The translations under genes and the position numbers were made by a program. Under the pieces are notes generated by a model. The model saw nothing but the letters and a program-made list of their open reading frames with translations, did not search any database and was not told the DNA's origin. From Nitrospirae bacterium GWB2_47_37 (GTDB lineage: Bacteria > Nitrospirota > Thermodesulfovibrionia > Thermodesulfovibrionales > Dissulfurispiraceae), in NCBI GenBank assembly GCA_001803635.1, contig MHDU01000074.1, positions 1 to 64,000 of the forward strand: 64,000 nt of DNA, read 5' to 3'. Shown one piece after another: positions 32,951 through 40,824 of this stretch. Numbering within the stretch: position 1 is the first letter of the stretch; each line of letters begins with the position of its first letter.

Positions 32951-33184
32951 ATGCATGCAGTAAAAGTATTACCAAAAGGGCAGATAACCCTTCCTAAGAA
33001 TGTTCGCAAAAAGCTCGGCATCGATGTCGGAGATGCCTTGGTGCTTGAAGATGTGAAAGGAGGAATTATGTTAAAAAAAGGGAAAACGCTTTTTGATTAT
33101 ATAGGCTTTCTTCCTAAGCCGGATATGCCGATTGAGGATATGATTGAAAAGGCTACAGAGGAGGCGATAAGGGACCGTGTCTAA
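32951..33184 (+). CDS. AbrB/MazE-type antitoxin
   Basis: 77 residues. The swapped-hairpin DNA-binding fold is evident in VLPKGQITLPKNVRKKLGID (5-24) and VGDALVLEDVKGGIML. The acidic C-terminus would wrap the toxin. It overlaps the PIN-domain gene by 8 bp and sits behind a promoter with a perfect inverted-repeat operator, as expected for an autoregulated VapB-type antitoxin. Confidence 0.88.
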   Translation: MHAVKVLPKGQITLPKNVRKKLGIDVGDALVLEDVKGGIMLKKGKTLFDYIGFLPKPDMPIEDMIEKATEEAIRDRV

Positions 33185-33587
33185 GGCAATCGTTGATACA
33201 AATATTCTTATCAGGCTTATTGTTCAGGACGACGATCTTAAAAAGCGGGCATGTGAAAAGCTTTTAGAGAAGGCAAAACGCCATGAAGTTATTCTCTATG
33301 TTTTGCCTGTCACGATATTGGAAATCGTCTGGATCATGGAGAAATATTACCGCCTTGACAAAAAAAGCATCAAAGGTTTTGTAGTTGCTCTTTTAAACAC
33401 TCCTGATCTCAAGGTGGAAATGGAAGATGTTTTCAGAAGCGCTATAGAAGTCTATGCAGAGAAAAATATCAAATTTGCAGATGCCGTAATAGCATATTGG
33501 GGGATGGATAAAGGATTAACAGCAATTTACACTTATGATGAAAGGGACTTTAAACGAATCGAAGGACTTGAAGTCAGAAAGCCTTAG
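33177..33587 (+). CDS. vapC: VapC-type PIN-domain ribonuclease toxin
   Basis: 136 residues from GTG 33177. The PIN acidic residues are visible: Asp in AIVDTNILIR (~6), Glu in TILEIVWIM (~48), Asp in IKFADAVIAYW (~102) and a final Asp in TYDERDFKR (~121). PIN toxins cut tRNA or rRNA. With its antitoxin it probably stabilises the element in its host. Confidence 0.88.
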   Translation: MSKAIVDTNILIRLIVQDDDLKKRACEKLLEKAKRHEVILYVLPVTILEIVWIMEKYYRLDKKSIKGFVVALLNTPDLKVEMEDVFRSAIEVYAEKNIKFADAVIAYWGMDKGLTAIYTYDERDFKRIEGLEVRKP

Positions 33588-33599
33588 AAACCGAATAGA

Positions 33600-33905
33600 T
33601 TAATCCTGTCCCCTCTCTATCTCCCCATACTCCGGCAGTTCGATTAAATACCCTTTGAAAATGTCTCTCAGCCGGTTATATTCGTCTTCCGGATGAGGTC
33701 CTGACATCCATGTGCCCTCAATAAGACCGGTTAAAGGATCTATCTGCAGCGTGAATTTATTACGCCTTAAAAATCTACTTAAGTATTTAGAGAGAACTGG
33801 CGACTTAAACGTCACCCATATGATACCGTGTTTCCACTGGGTATTAAATTTCAGATCCTTGAGTTTTTGAGCTTCCTGCATCGAAAAGTTTATCATGCCG
33901 TCCAC
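33600..33905 (-). CDS. Hypothetical protein convergent with vapC
   Basis: 101 residues with ATG 33905. Mixed alpha/beta text with aromatic beta strands (HGIIWVTFKSP, KFTLQIDPLTGLIEGTW) and a helical C-terminus. No signal or membrane segment. It lies between the toxin-antitoxin pair and the insertion sequence. Not recognised. Confidence 0.55.
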   Translation of the reverse strand: MDGMINFSMQEAQKLKDLKFNTQWKHGIIWVTFKSPVLSKYLSRFLRRNKFTLQIDPLTGLIEGTWMSGPHPEDEYNRLRDIFKGYLIELPEYGEIERGQD

Positions 33906-34165
33906 CTTTATTAACAGTTTTTGTTGAGAACCTCGTGAAAGGATTGCTATGAGTCTTTATGGGCAACAACTTTTACGGTTCTGTCTATTTTTTAGGCAAC
34001 TTTTCAACTCTCTAAACAAAGAGTGTGAACACCCCGTCTTTTTTTACGATTTTTTTACCCTTTCCCTTTGTTGTATCAGGGAAGAAAGAGCTGGTCTGGA
34101 AAAACTGAACAGAGACATAAGTGATAGAGCTGCTCTAAAATAATGAAAGAGAAAGGAGCAGCGAA

Positions 34166-34468
34166 ATGGCAAAGAGACCGAGAAGGAATCATGGAGCAGG
34201 ATTTAAGGCAAAAGTGGCATTGGAGGCGATTAAGGGGGAGCAGGCGGTGATAGAGCTATCCCAGCGATATCAGGTTCACCAGAATCAGATCACAGAATGG
34301 AAGAAGCAACTGTTGGAGCGAGCAGAGGAAGTATTTATGAGGGATAAGAAGGCAGTAGCGGGGCTCGATGTAAAAGAGCTTCACGCCAAGATAGGGCAAT
34401 TGACGATGGAGAACGATTTTTTAGCAGTCGCGCTCGGGCGCATAGCCGAGCCGAGCGCAAAGAGATGA
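34166..34468 (+). CDS. IS3-family transposase OrfA
   Basis: 100 residues. HTH_Tnp_1 domain: RRNHGAGFKAKVALEAIKGE, then ELSQRYQVHQNQITEWKKQL as helix-turn-helix. A leucine-zipper-like segment (ELHAKIGQLTMENDFL) follows. A ribosome binding site, AAAGGAGC, precedes ATG 34166. It overlaps orfB by ATGA with no A-rich slippery run, so orfB may be expressed by coupling rather than by the usual -1 frameshift. Confidence 0.92.
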   Translation: MAKRPRRNHGAGFKAKVALEAIKGEQAVIELSQRYQVHQNQITEWKKQLLERAEEVFMRDKKAVAGLDVKELHAKIGQLTMENDFLAVALGRIAEPSAKR

Positions 34469-35295
34469 TAGACCGGACACATAAGTTGCCTCTGACCCGG
34501 CAGTGTGCGATCCTTGAACTTTCACGGGCAAGTCTATACTATGAGGCTGAACCGATTAGCAGCCGTGATTTGGAGTTAATGCGCCTGATAGACGAAATAC
34601 ACATGAAGTATCCTTTTTACGGCAGCCGGAGAATACGCAATGAATTGAGGGACAGAGGGCATGAGGTAGGGCGTGGTCATGTACGCACGCTCATGCTGAA
34701 GATGGGCATAGCGGCTCTATATCAAAAGCCGAGGCTTTCTGAGCCTCATCCTATGCATAAGGTTTATCCTTATCTTCTGCGCGGAATGGAAATCAGCCGT
34801 GCGAATCAGGTTTATGCGGCTGATATAACCTACATACCGATGGCCAAGGGATTTTGTTACCTTGTAGCAGTTATGGATTGGGCCAGCCGAAGGGTGTTGG
34901 TGTGGCGGGTATCCAACACACTTGATACATCCTTCTGCACAGAAGCGCTTGAAGAGGCAATTGCAAAGTTCGGGAGACCTGAAATCTTCAATACCGACCA
35001 AGGCAGCCAGTTTACATCGGAAGCATTTACGAAGATACTTCAAGAGCATGACATCAAAATCAGCATGGACGGTAAAGGCCGTTGGCGGGACAATGTTTTT
35101 GTTGAGCGACTTTGGAGAAGCGTCAAATATGAAGATATTTACCTGAAGGCTTACGGTTCGATTGCGGAAGTCAGGAAGGGGCTTAAAGAGTATTTTGAGT
35201 TTTACAATAGTCGCCGTCGGCATCAAGGACTTGACGACAAAACTCCAGATGAGGTTTACTACGGCACATTGCCATCTATAAAGGTGGCAGCATGA
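34465..35295 (+). CDS. IS3-family transposase OrfB (DDE recombinase)
   Basis: 276 residues. An HTH_21 region (LMRLIDEIHMKYPFYGSRRI) precedes the rve integrase core. The DDE residues are in YAADITYIP, FNTDQGSQFTS and NVFVERLWRSVKYED, with the usual C-terminal YNSRRRHQGLDDKTPDEVY. All catalytic residues are intact, so the element may be active. Confidence 0.93.
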   Translation: MIDRTHKLPLTRQCAILELSRASLYYEAEPISSRDLELMRLIDEIHMKYPFYGSRRIRNELRDRGHEVGRGHVRTLMLKMGIAALYQKPRLSEPHPMHKVYPYLLRGMEISRANQVYAADITYIPMAKGFCYLVAVMDWASRRVLVWRVSNTLDTSFCTEALEEAIAKFGRPEIFNTDQGSQFTSEAFTKILQEHDIKISMDGKGRWRDNVFVERLWRSVKYEDIYLKAYGSIAEVRKGLKEYFEFYNSRRRHQGLDDKTPDEVYYGTLPSIKVAA

Positions 35296-35349
35296 TAAGG
35301 CAGCTTATCACTTATAAACTGCTTCAGCCTGTACTAACAAACCCGACCA

Positions 35350-35594
35350 CTTCTGAACATCTGATAAAAAAGAATACTCTCCACCACACTATCGAGATCC
35401 CATGTGAAAAGAGAAGTAATGTATATCTCTTCAGGATCGTAAAGTCCTTGCGGAATATCTTTGCCTATTGCCGTGAATATCCGGCAGTCCGGGTATTTCT
35501 GCTTAAGCATAGTAGAAATTTTCGTCAACCCGAGCGGCGGATATTGCGTCTTTGCAATTGGTTCTACGAGCAGGAACTGCGGATAACCGTTCAT
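35350..35594 (-). pseudogene. 5' fragment of a B12-binding/radical SAM-type gene cut by the IS
   Basis: The first ~80 residues of a protein starting MNGYPQFLLVEPIAKTQYPPLGL remain. This is the Rossmann-like start (LVEP, YPPLGLTKIS) seen in B12-binding-domain radical SAM proteins. The frame runs into the IS right end and stops there. Left of the IS, a minus-strand frame ending near 34016 could be the remnant 3' end, but the middle with the CxxxCxxC motif is gone. Confidence 0.55.
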
Positions 35595-35713
35595 TTTTAG
35601 ATAAATATATCAATTTTATATAATGAATGTCAATTATATTCTAAATACTTCTTAAGCCCCTTCCTTTATATATAAAAAACTTTGTTATCAAAATTTGTGG
35701 TTGTGAGAGGAAG

Positions 35714-35735
35714 GGGGTTACCCCTCTGGGCATTA
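35714..35735 (+). promoter_or_regulatory. GGGGTTACCC-N6-GCATTA element, copy d
   Basis: GGGGTTACCC (35714-35723) and GCATTA (35730-35735), preceded by one more G. A 14-codon frame (35743-35787) starts 7 bp later, and the next clear gene starts at 35819. The stretch 35600-35713 before it shows no coding signal and is AT-rich. Confidence 0.75.
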
Positions 35736-35818
35736 AGTAAATATGCTTCAAGTTGAGGTATCAAAACCAGAGGAGGCTACGACTTAAATAAGCCGCCTGT
35801 GTGCGGCAAGGAGGAAAA

Positions 35819-36028
35819 ATGAAAAAGCGTTTATTACAGGTCGGCTTGATTTTTTTGTTGTGCGGTCTTTCATTGTTTTTGTTTGTGGGTCGCGATTATA
35901 TCCCCAGACAAACTTTTATAATCCAAACCGTAGACGGGCAGACGATAAAATTATCTTGCCCTGTCGTAGATACCCGCCGGAGCACTTGGACGTATCTAAT
36001 AGACGGGGAATGTGTGATAGAGCCGTGA
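35819..36028 (+). CDS. Small exported or anchored protein
   Basis: 69 residues from ATG 35819 with AAGGAGG 5 bp upstream; an in-frame GTG further up is inside the hairpin GCCGC-CTGTGT-GCGGC. N-terminal hydrophobic helix (about 5-25), then a beta-rich extracytoplasmic part (TFIIQTVDGQTIKLSC). Two Cys may form a disulfide. Function unknown. Confidence 0.65.
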   Translation: MKKRLLQVGLIFLLCGLSLFLFVGRDYIPRQTFIIQTVDGQTIKLSCPVVDTRRSTWTYLIDGECVIEP

Positions 36029-36112
36029 TTACGCACAACGCCTATTTCAGCGGGCCGGGAACCCGCTGAAGATGAAAACAAAAGACGGTTATTCCGGCTC
36101 CGCTGGAAATAA

Positions 36113-36289
36113 TTGTTACACTTTTCTCCGGATTGGTACTTCACAGGGAGAGGTAAGGCAAAAAAAATTGCTGAATTTCCGAAAACCATTGAGATAGAGA
36201 TTTCAGACGAAGCCATCATGCACAGTGAAAAAACGCTGAAAGAATACAAGCTTGCGAAGGCAGTTTTTTGCAATATAGAGGAACTATGA
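36113..36289 (+). CDS. Possible small protein (58 aa), TTG start
   Basis: The frame from TTG 36113 to TGA 36289 reads like real protein (IEIEISDEAIMHSEKTL, then LKEYKLAKAVFC) and its stop overlaps the next ATG (ATGA at 36286). A ribosome binding site is poor (GGAAATAA), so the start is uncertain. The hairpin CAGCGGG/CCCGCTG lies upstream at about 36047-36067. Function unknown. Confidence 0.4.
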   Translation: MLHFSPDWYFTGRGKAKKIAEFPKTIEIEISDEAIMHSEKTLKEYKLAKAVFCNIEEL

Positions 36290-36978
36290 AAATTAAAACA
36301 GTCACAATCAGCGGCGTGGACAATGACGTAGATTCTGCAGCTCTTGTGGAGCTTTCACGAGTATTCCCTTTCGTGGAATGGGGAATTCTCCTCAGTAAAT
36401 CACGGGAAGGAACGAAGAGATATCCTGATAAGGTATGGTTTAACCAATTAAGGAAAGCCGGGAAATGCCTTAGACTCTCAGGCCATCTTTGCGGCACCTA
36501 TGTTAAAGAGATACTTAAAGGGAAAGATGATTTTCCCTGCCAAGAGGTCATTAACCGTATTGACAGGGTGCAGTTAAATTTTAAAGGTCTTACAGGTCTT
36601 AACGCCCAGCCAAGGCAGGGCTTCTTTGATCTTCTACAACACTTGGATAAGGATGTCATATTCCAGATGACTGGGGAGAACCGGCATCTTTACCATATGG
36701 CCGATGTCAGGGGCATTAAAGTATCTCTCCTGTTCGATGCCTCTGGAGGAGAGGGAGGGGTGCCGGAATTATGGCCGGTTCCCCAAAAGGGAGCATTCTG
36801 CGGCTATGCCGGGGGACTTTGCTCGGATAACCTCCGGCTGCAGCTTCAGAAAATAGCCGAAGTTGCCGGCAATGCCGAGATATGGATAGATGCCGAGTCC
36901 GGCCTTCGGTCCGGTGATGATGCTTTTGATCTTGAAAAGGTAAGGATGTTTTTGGAGATTGCAAAGGAGTGGGTATGA
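36286..36978 (+). CDS. Putative TIM-barrel protein, TrpF-like
   Basis: 230 residues from ATG 36286. Strand-like segments at regular intervals (KTVTISGVDNDV, FVEWGILLS, VQLNFKGLT, DVIFQMTGEN, IKVSLLFDASGG, FCGYAGGL, EIWIDAESGLR) suggest a beta/alpha barrel. The last, WIDAESGLRSGDDAFDLEKV, resembles the phosphate-binding end of phosphoribosylanthranilate-isomerase-type barrels. It is unlikely to make tryptophan here. The gene is overlapped at both ends by small frames. Function unknown. Confidence 0.6.
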   Translation: MKIKTVTISGVDNDVDSAALVELSRVFPFVEWGILLSKSREGTKRYPDKVWFNQLRKAGKCLRLSGHLCGTYVKEILKGKDDFPCQEVINRIDRVQLNFKGLTGLNAQPRQGFFDLLQHLDKDVIFQMTGENRHLYHMADVRGIKVSLLFDASGGEGGVPELWPVPQKGAFCGYAGGLCSDNLRLQLQKIAEVAGNAEIWIDAESGLRSGDDAFDLEKVRMFLEIAKEWV

Positions 36979-37034
36979 AAGGATATAAAGGGTTTCTCTT
37001 TCCATGTAAAGGAAGGACAAAGGAGGTTGCATGA
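36975..37034 (+). CDS. Micro-ORF (19 aa) bridging two genes
   Basis: ATG 36975 overlaps the upstream stop (ATGA), and its own stop TGA 37032-37034 overlaps the next ATG at 37031. It encodes MKGYKGFLFPCKGRTKEVA and contains GGAGG for the next gene. Overlap at both ends suggests translational coupling rather than a functional protein. Confidence 0.4.
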   Translation: MKGYKGFLFPCKGRTKEVA

Positions 37035-37591
37035 AAGTACTCAGTTTATGGCAGCCATATGCCACGCTAATGGCATATGGCATAAAAAAGATAGAGACGC
37101 GATCATGGGCGACTGATTACCGAGGACCGCTTGCCATCCATGCAGCACAGAAGGTGAGTGCTGATCAGAATGCGGCATGGAGAGCATTTAAGCGAAGCGG
37201 AGTTATAAAAGCATTGGAAACGGACGGTCTTAATGATTTTATTAATTTGCCGCGTGGTGGAATTATTGCCACGCTTGATCTTGTGGATTGTGTTGCGATC
37301 GGGGAAGACAATTGCCCAGGTGAGCCGGAATTGTCTTTCGGTAATTACAATATTGATCGCTTTATGTGGATTACCGAAAACCATAGACCCTATAAGAAAA
37401 TAGTTCCGATACGCGGTTATCAACGACTTTTTGAAGTCCCTGACGAGATTCTGAGGGTCTGCCGTGTGTGCGGATGTTCTGAATATAACGCTTGCGAGGG
37501 CGGCTGTTTTTGGGTAGAAAAGGATCTTTGTAGCGAATGCGCGGGCATTAAATGGCCTTCGATACTTCCTTTTCCCGATGAATTTAAATGA
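37031..37591 (+). CDS. ASCH-domain protein with C-terminal zinc ribbon
   Basis: 186 residues. The ASCH start MKVLSLWQPYATLMAYGIKKIETRSW and RGPLAIHAAQK are characteristic of this PUA-like RNA-binding fold, with GGIIATLDLVDC following. After residue 140 there is an extra Cys module, CRVCGCSEYNACEGGCFW plus CSECAG, probably zinc-binding. ASCH proteins bind or cleave RNA and are common on phages and mobile elements. It has a strong AAAGGAGG ribosome binding site. Confidence 0.85.
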   Translation: MKVLSLWQPYATLMAYGIKKIETRSWATDYRGPLAIHAAQKVSADQNAAWRAFKRSGVIKALETDGLNDFINLPRGGIIATLDLVDCVAIGEDNCPGEPELSFGNYNIDRFMWITENHRPYKKIVPIRGYQRLFEVPDEILRVCRVCGCSEYNACEGGCFWVEKDLCSECAGIKWPSILPFPDEFK

Positions 37592-38199
37592 ATCTCACGC
37601 TCGACCACTTTAAAAACATCCTCCTCCTTAATATTTACCGGACCGACTTTTTATCTCCGAAACTTCGGAGTAAGACTAAGAATGCTATTGTTGATCACCT
37701 ATTCTCACGGACCATAGTGGTCGGCAAAGAGACATGCAGAATCAGCCACAGCGAGTTTGCAAAGCTCACCGGCATTTCCGTCCCGACAGTAAGCCGGGCC
37801 ATGAGGGCACTTATAAAAGACGGCATCGTGCTGATAAGGGGAGCCTATAAACCAAGAGTCCCCTGTGAATACGGCCTCAACATCACCGTTCCGAGGAACA
37901 TTGATATCTGGTTCACTCCGCAGCGGAATCCGTGGTTGCTGCTCGGTGAAATAATAGGAGATGCTGTTAGAGAAGAATATATAGAACTGACTGCAGAGGG
38001 GCAGGCAGTCATTAATAGTATAAAAGACAATCTTTCACCACGCGAAAAAGAAGAACTTCGTAAAAAAGCTCAAGATGAATTAATCTTCCTTGAAAAGGAT
38101 CTAATAGAAGCAAATATTGAGAGGAAGATCGCCGAGATACTTATCAGAAATTTCAGCGATGAAAAAAGAAGGAAGTATTTAAATAATGGACCACAATAA
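37588..38199 (+). CDS. Winged-helix protein, replication-type
   Basis: 203 residues overlapping the ASCH gene by 4 bp. Residues ~30-75 (TCRISHSEFAKLTGISVPTVSRAMRAL) are a clear winged helix-turn-helix, like those of phage replication O-type or plasmid proteins. The C-terminal half is charged and helical. It overlaps the scpB-like gene by 14 bp. A regulatory or replication role cannot be separated from sequence alone. Confidence 0.7.
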   Translation: MNLTLDHFKNILLLNIYRTDFLSPKLRSKTKNAIVDHLFSRTIVVGKETCRISHSEFAKLTGISVPTVSRAMRALIKDGIVLIRGAYKPRVPCEYGLNITVPRNIDIWFTPQRNPWLLLGEIIGDAVREEYIELTAEGQAVINSIKDNLSPREKEELRKKAQDELIFLEKDLIEANIERKIAEILIRNFSDEKRRKYLNNGPQ

Positions 38200-38713
38200 G
38201 CTTCCTGATATAATCTTTGTTATCCTGTTTGCCGCAGGCAATACGGTTTCCTACGCCGATTTAAGCGACAAATTAGGAGTCTCTATTTCTGAACTCATAT
38301 CAGCAGTCAAAGGACTACAGGAGGAGCTTAAAAACACCCCTTTAATGCTCTCAGAAACGGATAATTCAATTAGGCTCGTTACAAGGCCGGAATATGGGGA
38401 ATATATCCACAAATTCCAATCCGAGCGACTGCAGCGGCTTTCTGATGCGGCTCTTGAAGTCTTGGCTATTGTCGTTATGAAACAGCCGGTAACAAAGGCG
38501 GAGATTGATAATATAAGGGATGCTGATTCTGAAAAAGTAATGAGAACTCTTATAAAGGGCGAACTCATAAGAGAAGTTTGCAGGCTAAGGGAACCGGGCT
38601 CACCGGCGATGTATGGGATAACAGATAATTGTCTCCATCGCTTCGGTGTAAAAAAATATGAAGAGCTACAAGGTATAATTAAACATAATTTTGATGAACC
38701 AATAGAGGTTTAA
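38186..38713 (+). CDS. ScpB-like segregation/condensation protein
   Basis: 175 residues, close to ScpB. Two winged-helix parts are seen: IIFVILFAAGNTVSYADLSDKLG at the start and LSDAALEVLAIVVMKQPVTKAEIDNIR in the middle (chromosomal ScpB reads L-S-x-A-A-L-E-T-L-A-I-I-A-Y-x-Q-P-I-T-R). The end, PGSPAMYGITDNCLHRFGV, matches the ScpB pattern of P-G-R-P-x-L-Y-x-T-T-x-x-F-L-x-x-F-G. No scpA or smc lies nearby, so it may act alone or recruit host SMC. Confidence 0.82.
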   Translation: MDHNKLPDIIFVILFAAGNTVSYADLSDKLGVSISELISAVKGLQEELKNTPLMLSETDNSIRLVTRPEYGEYIHKFQSERLQRLSDAALEVLAIVVMKQPVTKAEIDNIRDADSEKVMRTLIKGELIREVCRLREPGSPAMYGITDNCLHRFGVKKYEELQGIIKHNFDEPIEV

Positions 38714-38719
38714 ATAGAT

Positions 38720-38845
38720 ATGAATTATGGCCTCGTATTATGGAGCCGCAAGCGCGGGATAGACTTTAAAAAATATAAATTGCCGATAGCCTTATGTGTA
38801 GCGCTCTTAATCGCATTATTCATGTTTTTCAAAAGGGTGTATTAG
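38720..38845 (+). CDS. Small membrane protein (41 aa)
   Basis: ATG 38720 follows the scpB-like gene by 6 bp. The frame has a basic start (WSRKRGIDFKKYK), one hydrophobic helix (LPIALCVALLIALFMFF) and a basic end. A terminator follows 23 bp later. Plausible but unassigned. Confidence 0.5.
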   Translation: MNYGLVLWSRKRGIDFKKYKLPIALCVALLIALFMFFKRVY

Positions 38846-38868
38846 TTGTATTAATTGTCTCGAAAATA

Positions 38869-38907
38869 CAAAAAGGGAGAATCGTATGAGCTGATTCTCC
38901 CTTTTTG
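38869..38907. terminator. Bidirectional rho-independent terminator
   Basis: CAAAAAGGGAGAATC (38869-38883) pairs perfectly with GATTCTCCCTTTTTG (38893-38907). It has A-rich and T-rich flanks, so it can end transcription from both sides. It lies between the plus-strand cargo operon and the convergent minus-strand 38-residue gene. Confidence 0.85.
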
Positions 38908-39024
38908 TTACGCCATATCCAGAACCTCGATGGGTCCTTCCGATGGCGCCATTCTCAGGAAGATATAAAAGAATTCTTCCCAAGAGATTGTAGATTCTTC
39001 GTTGTTGATTTTAATCTTTACCAT
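38908..39024 (-). CDS. Small protein (38 aa), unknown function
   Basis: ATG 39022-39024 has an excellent ribosome binding site (AAGGAGGAG). The peptide MVKIKINNEESTISWEEFFY continues to EVLDMA. It is acidic, with no membrane segment, and the stop abuts the terminator. It has a leader with hairpins CCCTACG/CGTAGGG and GCATCC/GGATG (39040-39090). The good ribosome binding site and the gene-terminator arrangement support a real gene. Confidence 0.6.
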   Translation of the reverse strand: MVKIKINNEESTISWEEFFYIFLRMAPSEGPIEVLDMA

Positions 39025-39124
39025 AGTCTTACTCCTCCTTGTAGAGTTTTATCCCTACGATCCGTAGGGCCGTATAAAACATCCTGTGGAGGATGCTCAA
39101 TACGACACTACAGAAAAGAGGAGC

Positions 39125-39147
39125 GGGGGAGTAAAATTCACTCCCCC
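39125..39147. terminator. Hairpin between small gene and GNAT gene
   Basis: GGGGGAGT (39125-39132) pairs with ACTCCCCC (39140-39147). On the minus strand it is followed by GCTCCTCTTTTC, so weak termination is possible. The rest of 39025-39232 holds leader hairpins and, on the minus strand, a 17-codon frame from GTG with GGGAGGTGG upstream, but no convincing gene. Confidence 0.45.
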
Positions 39148-39232
39148 TGAAAGTTTATTTTGCTTCTTTTGCTGACATCCTCTCAAACGGTTTGACCTTC
39201 GAAATTACCTTCTTTCATGCCGATGCTCTCTT

Positions 39233-39676
39233 TCACGATTCCACCTCCCTTCGCTGATCTTCTCGCACCACGTCCATGTTCACAGTAAGGAAGGATACGG
39301 TATGTCCGGTATCAGGATTCACAAAGGTTTCCCTCTTCGAGAATCCGACACCCTCGAAGATCCAGCAGCTCCAATCATTAGAGTCATTAGAGCCTGCGAT
39401 TGTGCAACACACAACCGGGGCCTTAATGCGCTTCAGTACCTCCTTGACCAGAAAATTACCGATTCCCTGATTCCTGTACTCTTCCTTGACATAGAGATGC
39501 TTTATTTCGGTCATGTACCACGTCTGCCTTTTCAGTCCGACGCAGCCCTTAATCTTGCCGTCTTCTACTGCGATATAATAGCGATAGGCAGGTTTGATCT
39601 GTGGGATATGACCCGAAAGCATCTCTCTTACTCTCATCAATCCTTCTTCCGATACAATTTTTTTAAATTCACGCAT
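39233..39676 (-). CDS. GNAT-family acetyltransferase
   Basis: 147 residues. The GNAT core is visible: YYIAVEDGKIKGCVGLK, then EIKHLYVKEEYRNQGIGNFLV with the acetyl-CoA loop R-N-Q-G-I-G (about 68-73), and WIFEGVGFSKRETF near the end. Substrate unknown. It lies downstream of the amidotransferase and amidoligase genes in the same direction. Acetyltransferases are known partners in such peptide- or metabolite-modifying operons. Confidence 0.88.
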   Translation of the reverse strand: MREFKKIVSEEGLMRVREMLSGHIPQIKPAYRYYIAVEDGKIKGCVGLKRQTWYMTEIKHLYVKEEYRNQGIGNFLVKEVLKRIKAPVVCCTIAGSNDSNDWSCWIFEGVGFSKRETFVNPDTGHTVSFLTVNMDVVREDQRREVES

Positions 39677-39699
39677 GACTTCCTCCTCTTAGCTTGGGT

Positions 39700-40806
39700 T
39701 TAAAAGCGCCCGTGCCTTTTGATATAGTTGTTTCTTCCTGCATACAATTTTCCTTTCTTCTCAGCTTTTACTCTTTTCCGCCTTTTCTGCTCTTTTTCAA
39801 GCTTTTTGAGATAAAATTGCCACTCAACGACTGTTTGCGCATCAGCCTCTTTGAGCGCCTGAATTTCTGTCTCTATTTTGCTTATTTCAAGAGCAAGATC
39901 GGCATTATCCATTTCCCTGATCCGGATATCCTCATCATCCTCATCAGGCGAACTACTAAACGGTTCGCCAAAAAGTGATCCTGTATAGCTATCGTGCGCT
40001 ATCATGGGATAATGGTCGGACAGCGATGATGACATTCGAGGTCTCTCTCTTACAAAATGTCTCAGCGTCTTTAATGCTTCTACTTCATAAATGCCGTCAG
40101 CCTTTACATAGTAAAGACTGTATGGCTTTGCATCAAAATAGGTGCATTTTGTAATGTCCTTTTCGATACCTGCCGTCTTCCACGCCTTTACGAACATCTC
40201 TTTAGTGCTGGCAAACCAGCGTCCCAGTCCGACAGTGCGCGCGTCAAAGATACAGAGCGGACGATCAGGGCTTCTCCAAAGCCACAGACAGTCATCGGTA
40301 AGGTACGCAAACGCAAAGTCAGCTTTTTGAGAAATGAACGAACTCAATTCCTCAATAGCGACATGCGTCTGTTTACCCTGTCTTTGTAGTTTTGCGAGAG
40401 CCTTAAAGAAAGTGGCTGAATCAACGGCCGCTTCCTTGATTCCATAGCGTTCCGCAATCTCCTCCGGCACCCCGATGATACCGTTGTGTATTCCCCAGAA
40501 CCACTTTTCGTTGACCTGATATCCGAAGGGGTGAGAGTTTTCATCGCACTGAGGACCTTTAGTCTTAAAGCGTACATGCCCCAGCGCGTAGGAATATTTT
40601 CTCGTCCAAAGAAAATCACTATACCCGCGAACAAGAAAATCTCTACCCCTTATCCCTTTTTTATTCAGGCTAACCTTTCCATTTTTATTTTTTACGAGTA
40701 ACCCTGTGCCATGCGGATTGCCGTTCTCTTCGGTGAGAATGAGCGCCCGCAGGAGGGCTGTCGTCTGCGGATTTGAATCCCCGCAGAAACCGAATATTCT
40801 GCACAT
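39700..40806 (-). CDS. Class II glutamine amidotransferase
   Basis: 368 residues. The N-terminal Cys nucleophile is Cys2 (MCRIFGFCG). The Ntn-hydrolase pattern includes LGHVRFKTKGP (about 78-88), NSHPFGY and WGIHNGIIGV, as in GATase II of glutamine-dependent synthases. Such domains release ammonia from glutamine and pass it to a partner. After ~270 the C-terminus is a charged coiled coil, perhaps for docking. It directly follows an amidoligase gene, which probably supplies the partner reaction. Confidence 0.85.
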   Translation of the reverse strand: MCRIFGFCGDSNPQTTALLRALILTEENGNPHGTGLLVKNKNGKVSLNKKGIRGRDFLVRGYSDFLWTRKYSYALGHVRFKTKGPQCDENSHPFGYQVNEKWFWGIHNGIIGVPEEIAERYGIKEAAVDSATFFKALAKLQRQGKQTHVAIEELSSFISQKADFAFAYLTDDCLWLWRSPDRPLCIFDARTVGLGRWFASTKEMFVKAWKTAGIEKDITKCTYFDAKPYSLYYVKADGIYEVEALKTLRHFVRERPRMSSSLSDHYPMIAHDSYTGSLFGEPFSSSPDEDDEDIRIREMDNADLALEISKIETEIQALKEADAQTVVEWQFYLKKLEKEQKRRKRVKAEKKGKLYAGRNNYIKRHGRF

Positions 40807-40824
40807 AATTTTCCCCTCCTTTTT

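Larger units (their letters stand above)
34092..35349 (+). mobile_element. IS3-family insertion sequence
   Basis: About 1,258 bp with overlapping orfA and orfB. The ends are imperfect inverted repeats: TGGTCTGG at 34092 and CC(C)GACCA ending at 35349, with a second matching part, ATAAGTGATA(GA)GCTGC, further in. No target duplication is apparent next to these ends, and a radical SAM gene is cut at the right border. This fits a deletion after insertion. The exact ends are uncertain by a few bases. Confidence 0.75.

Noticed and set aside
33177-33587. A phage-defence island around the toxin-antitoxin pair
   Set aside because: Only an ordinary AbrB/PIN pair with a standard operator is seen; no further defence genes can be supported here.
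33949-34143. A 64-codon plus-strand frame before the IS
   Set aside because: It runs across the IS left end and has no plausible composition or ribosome binding site.
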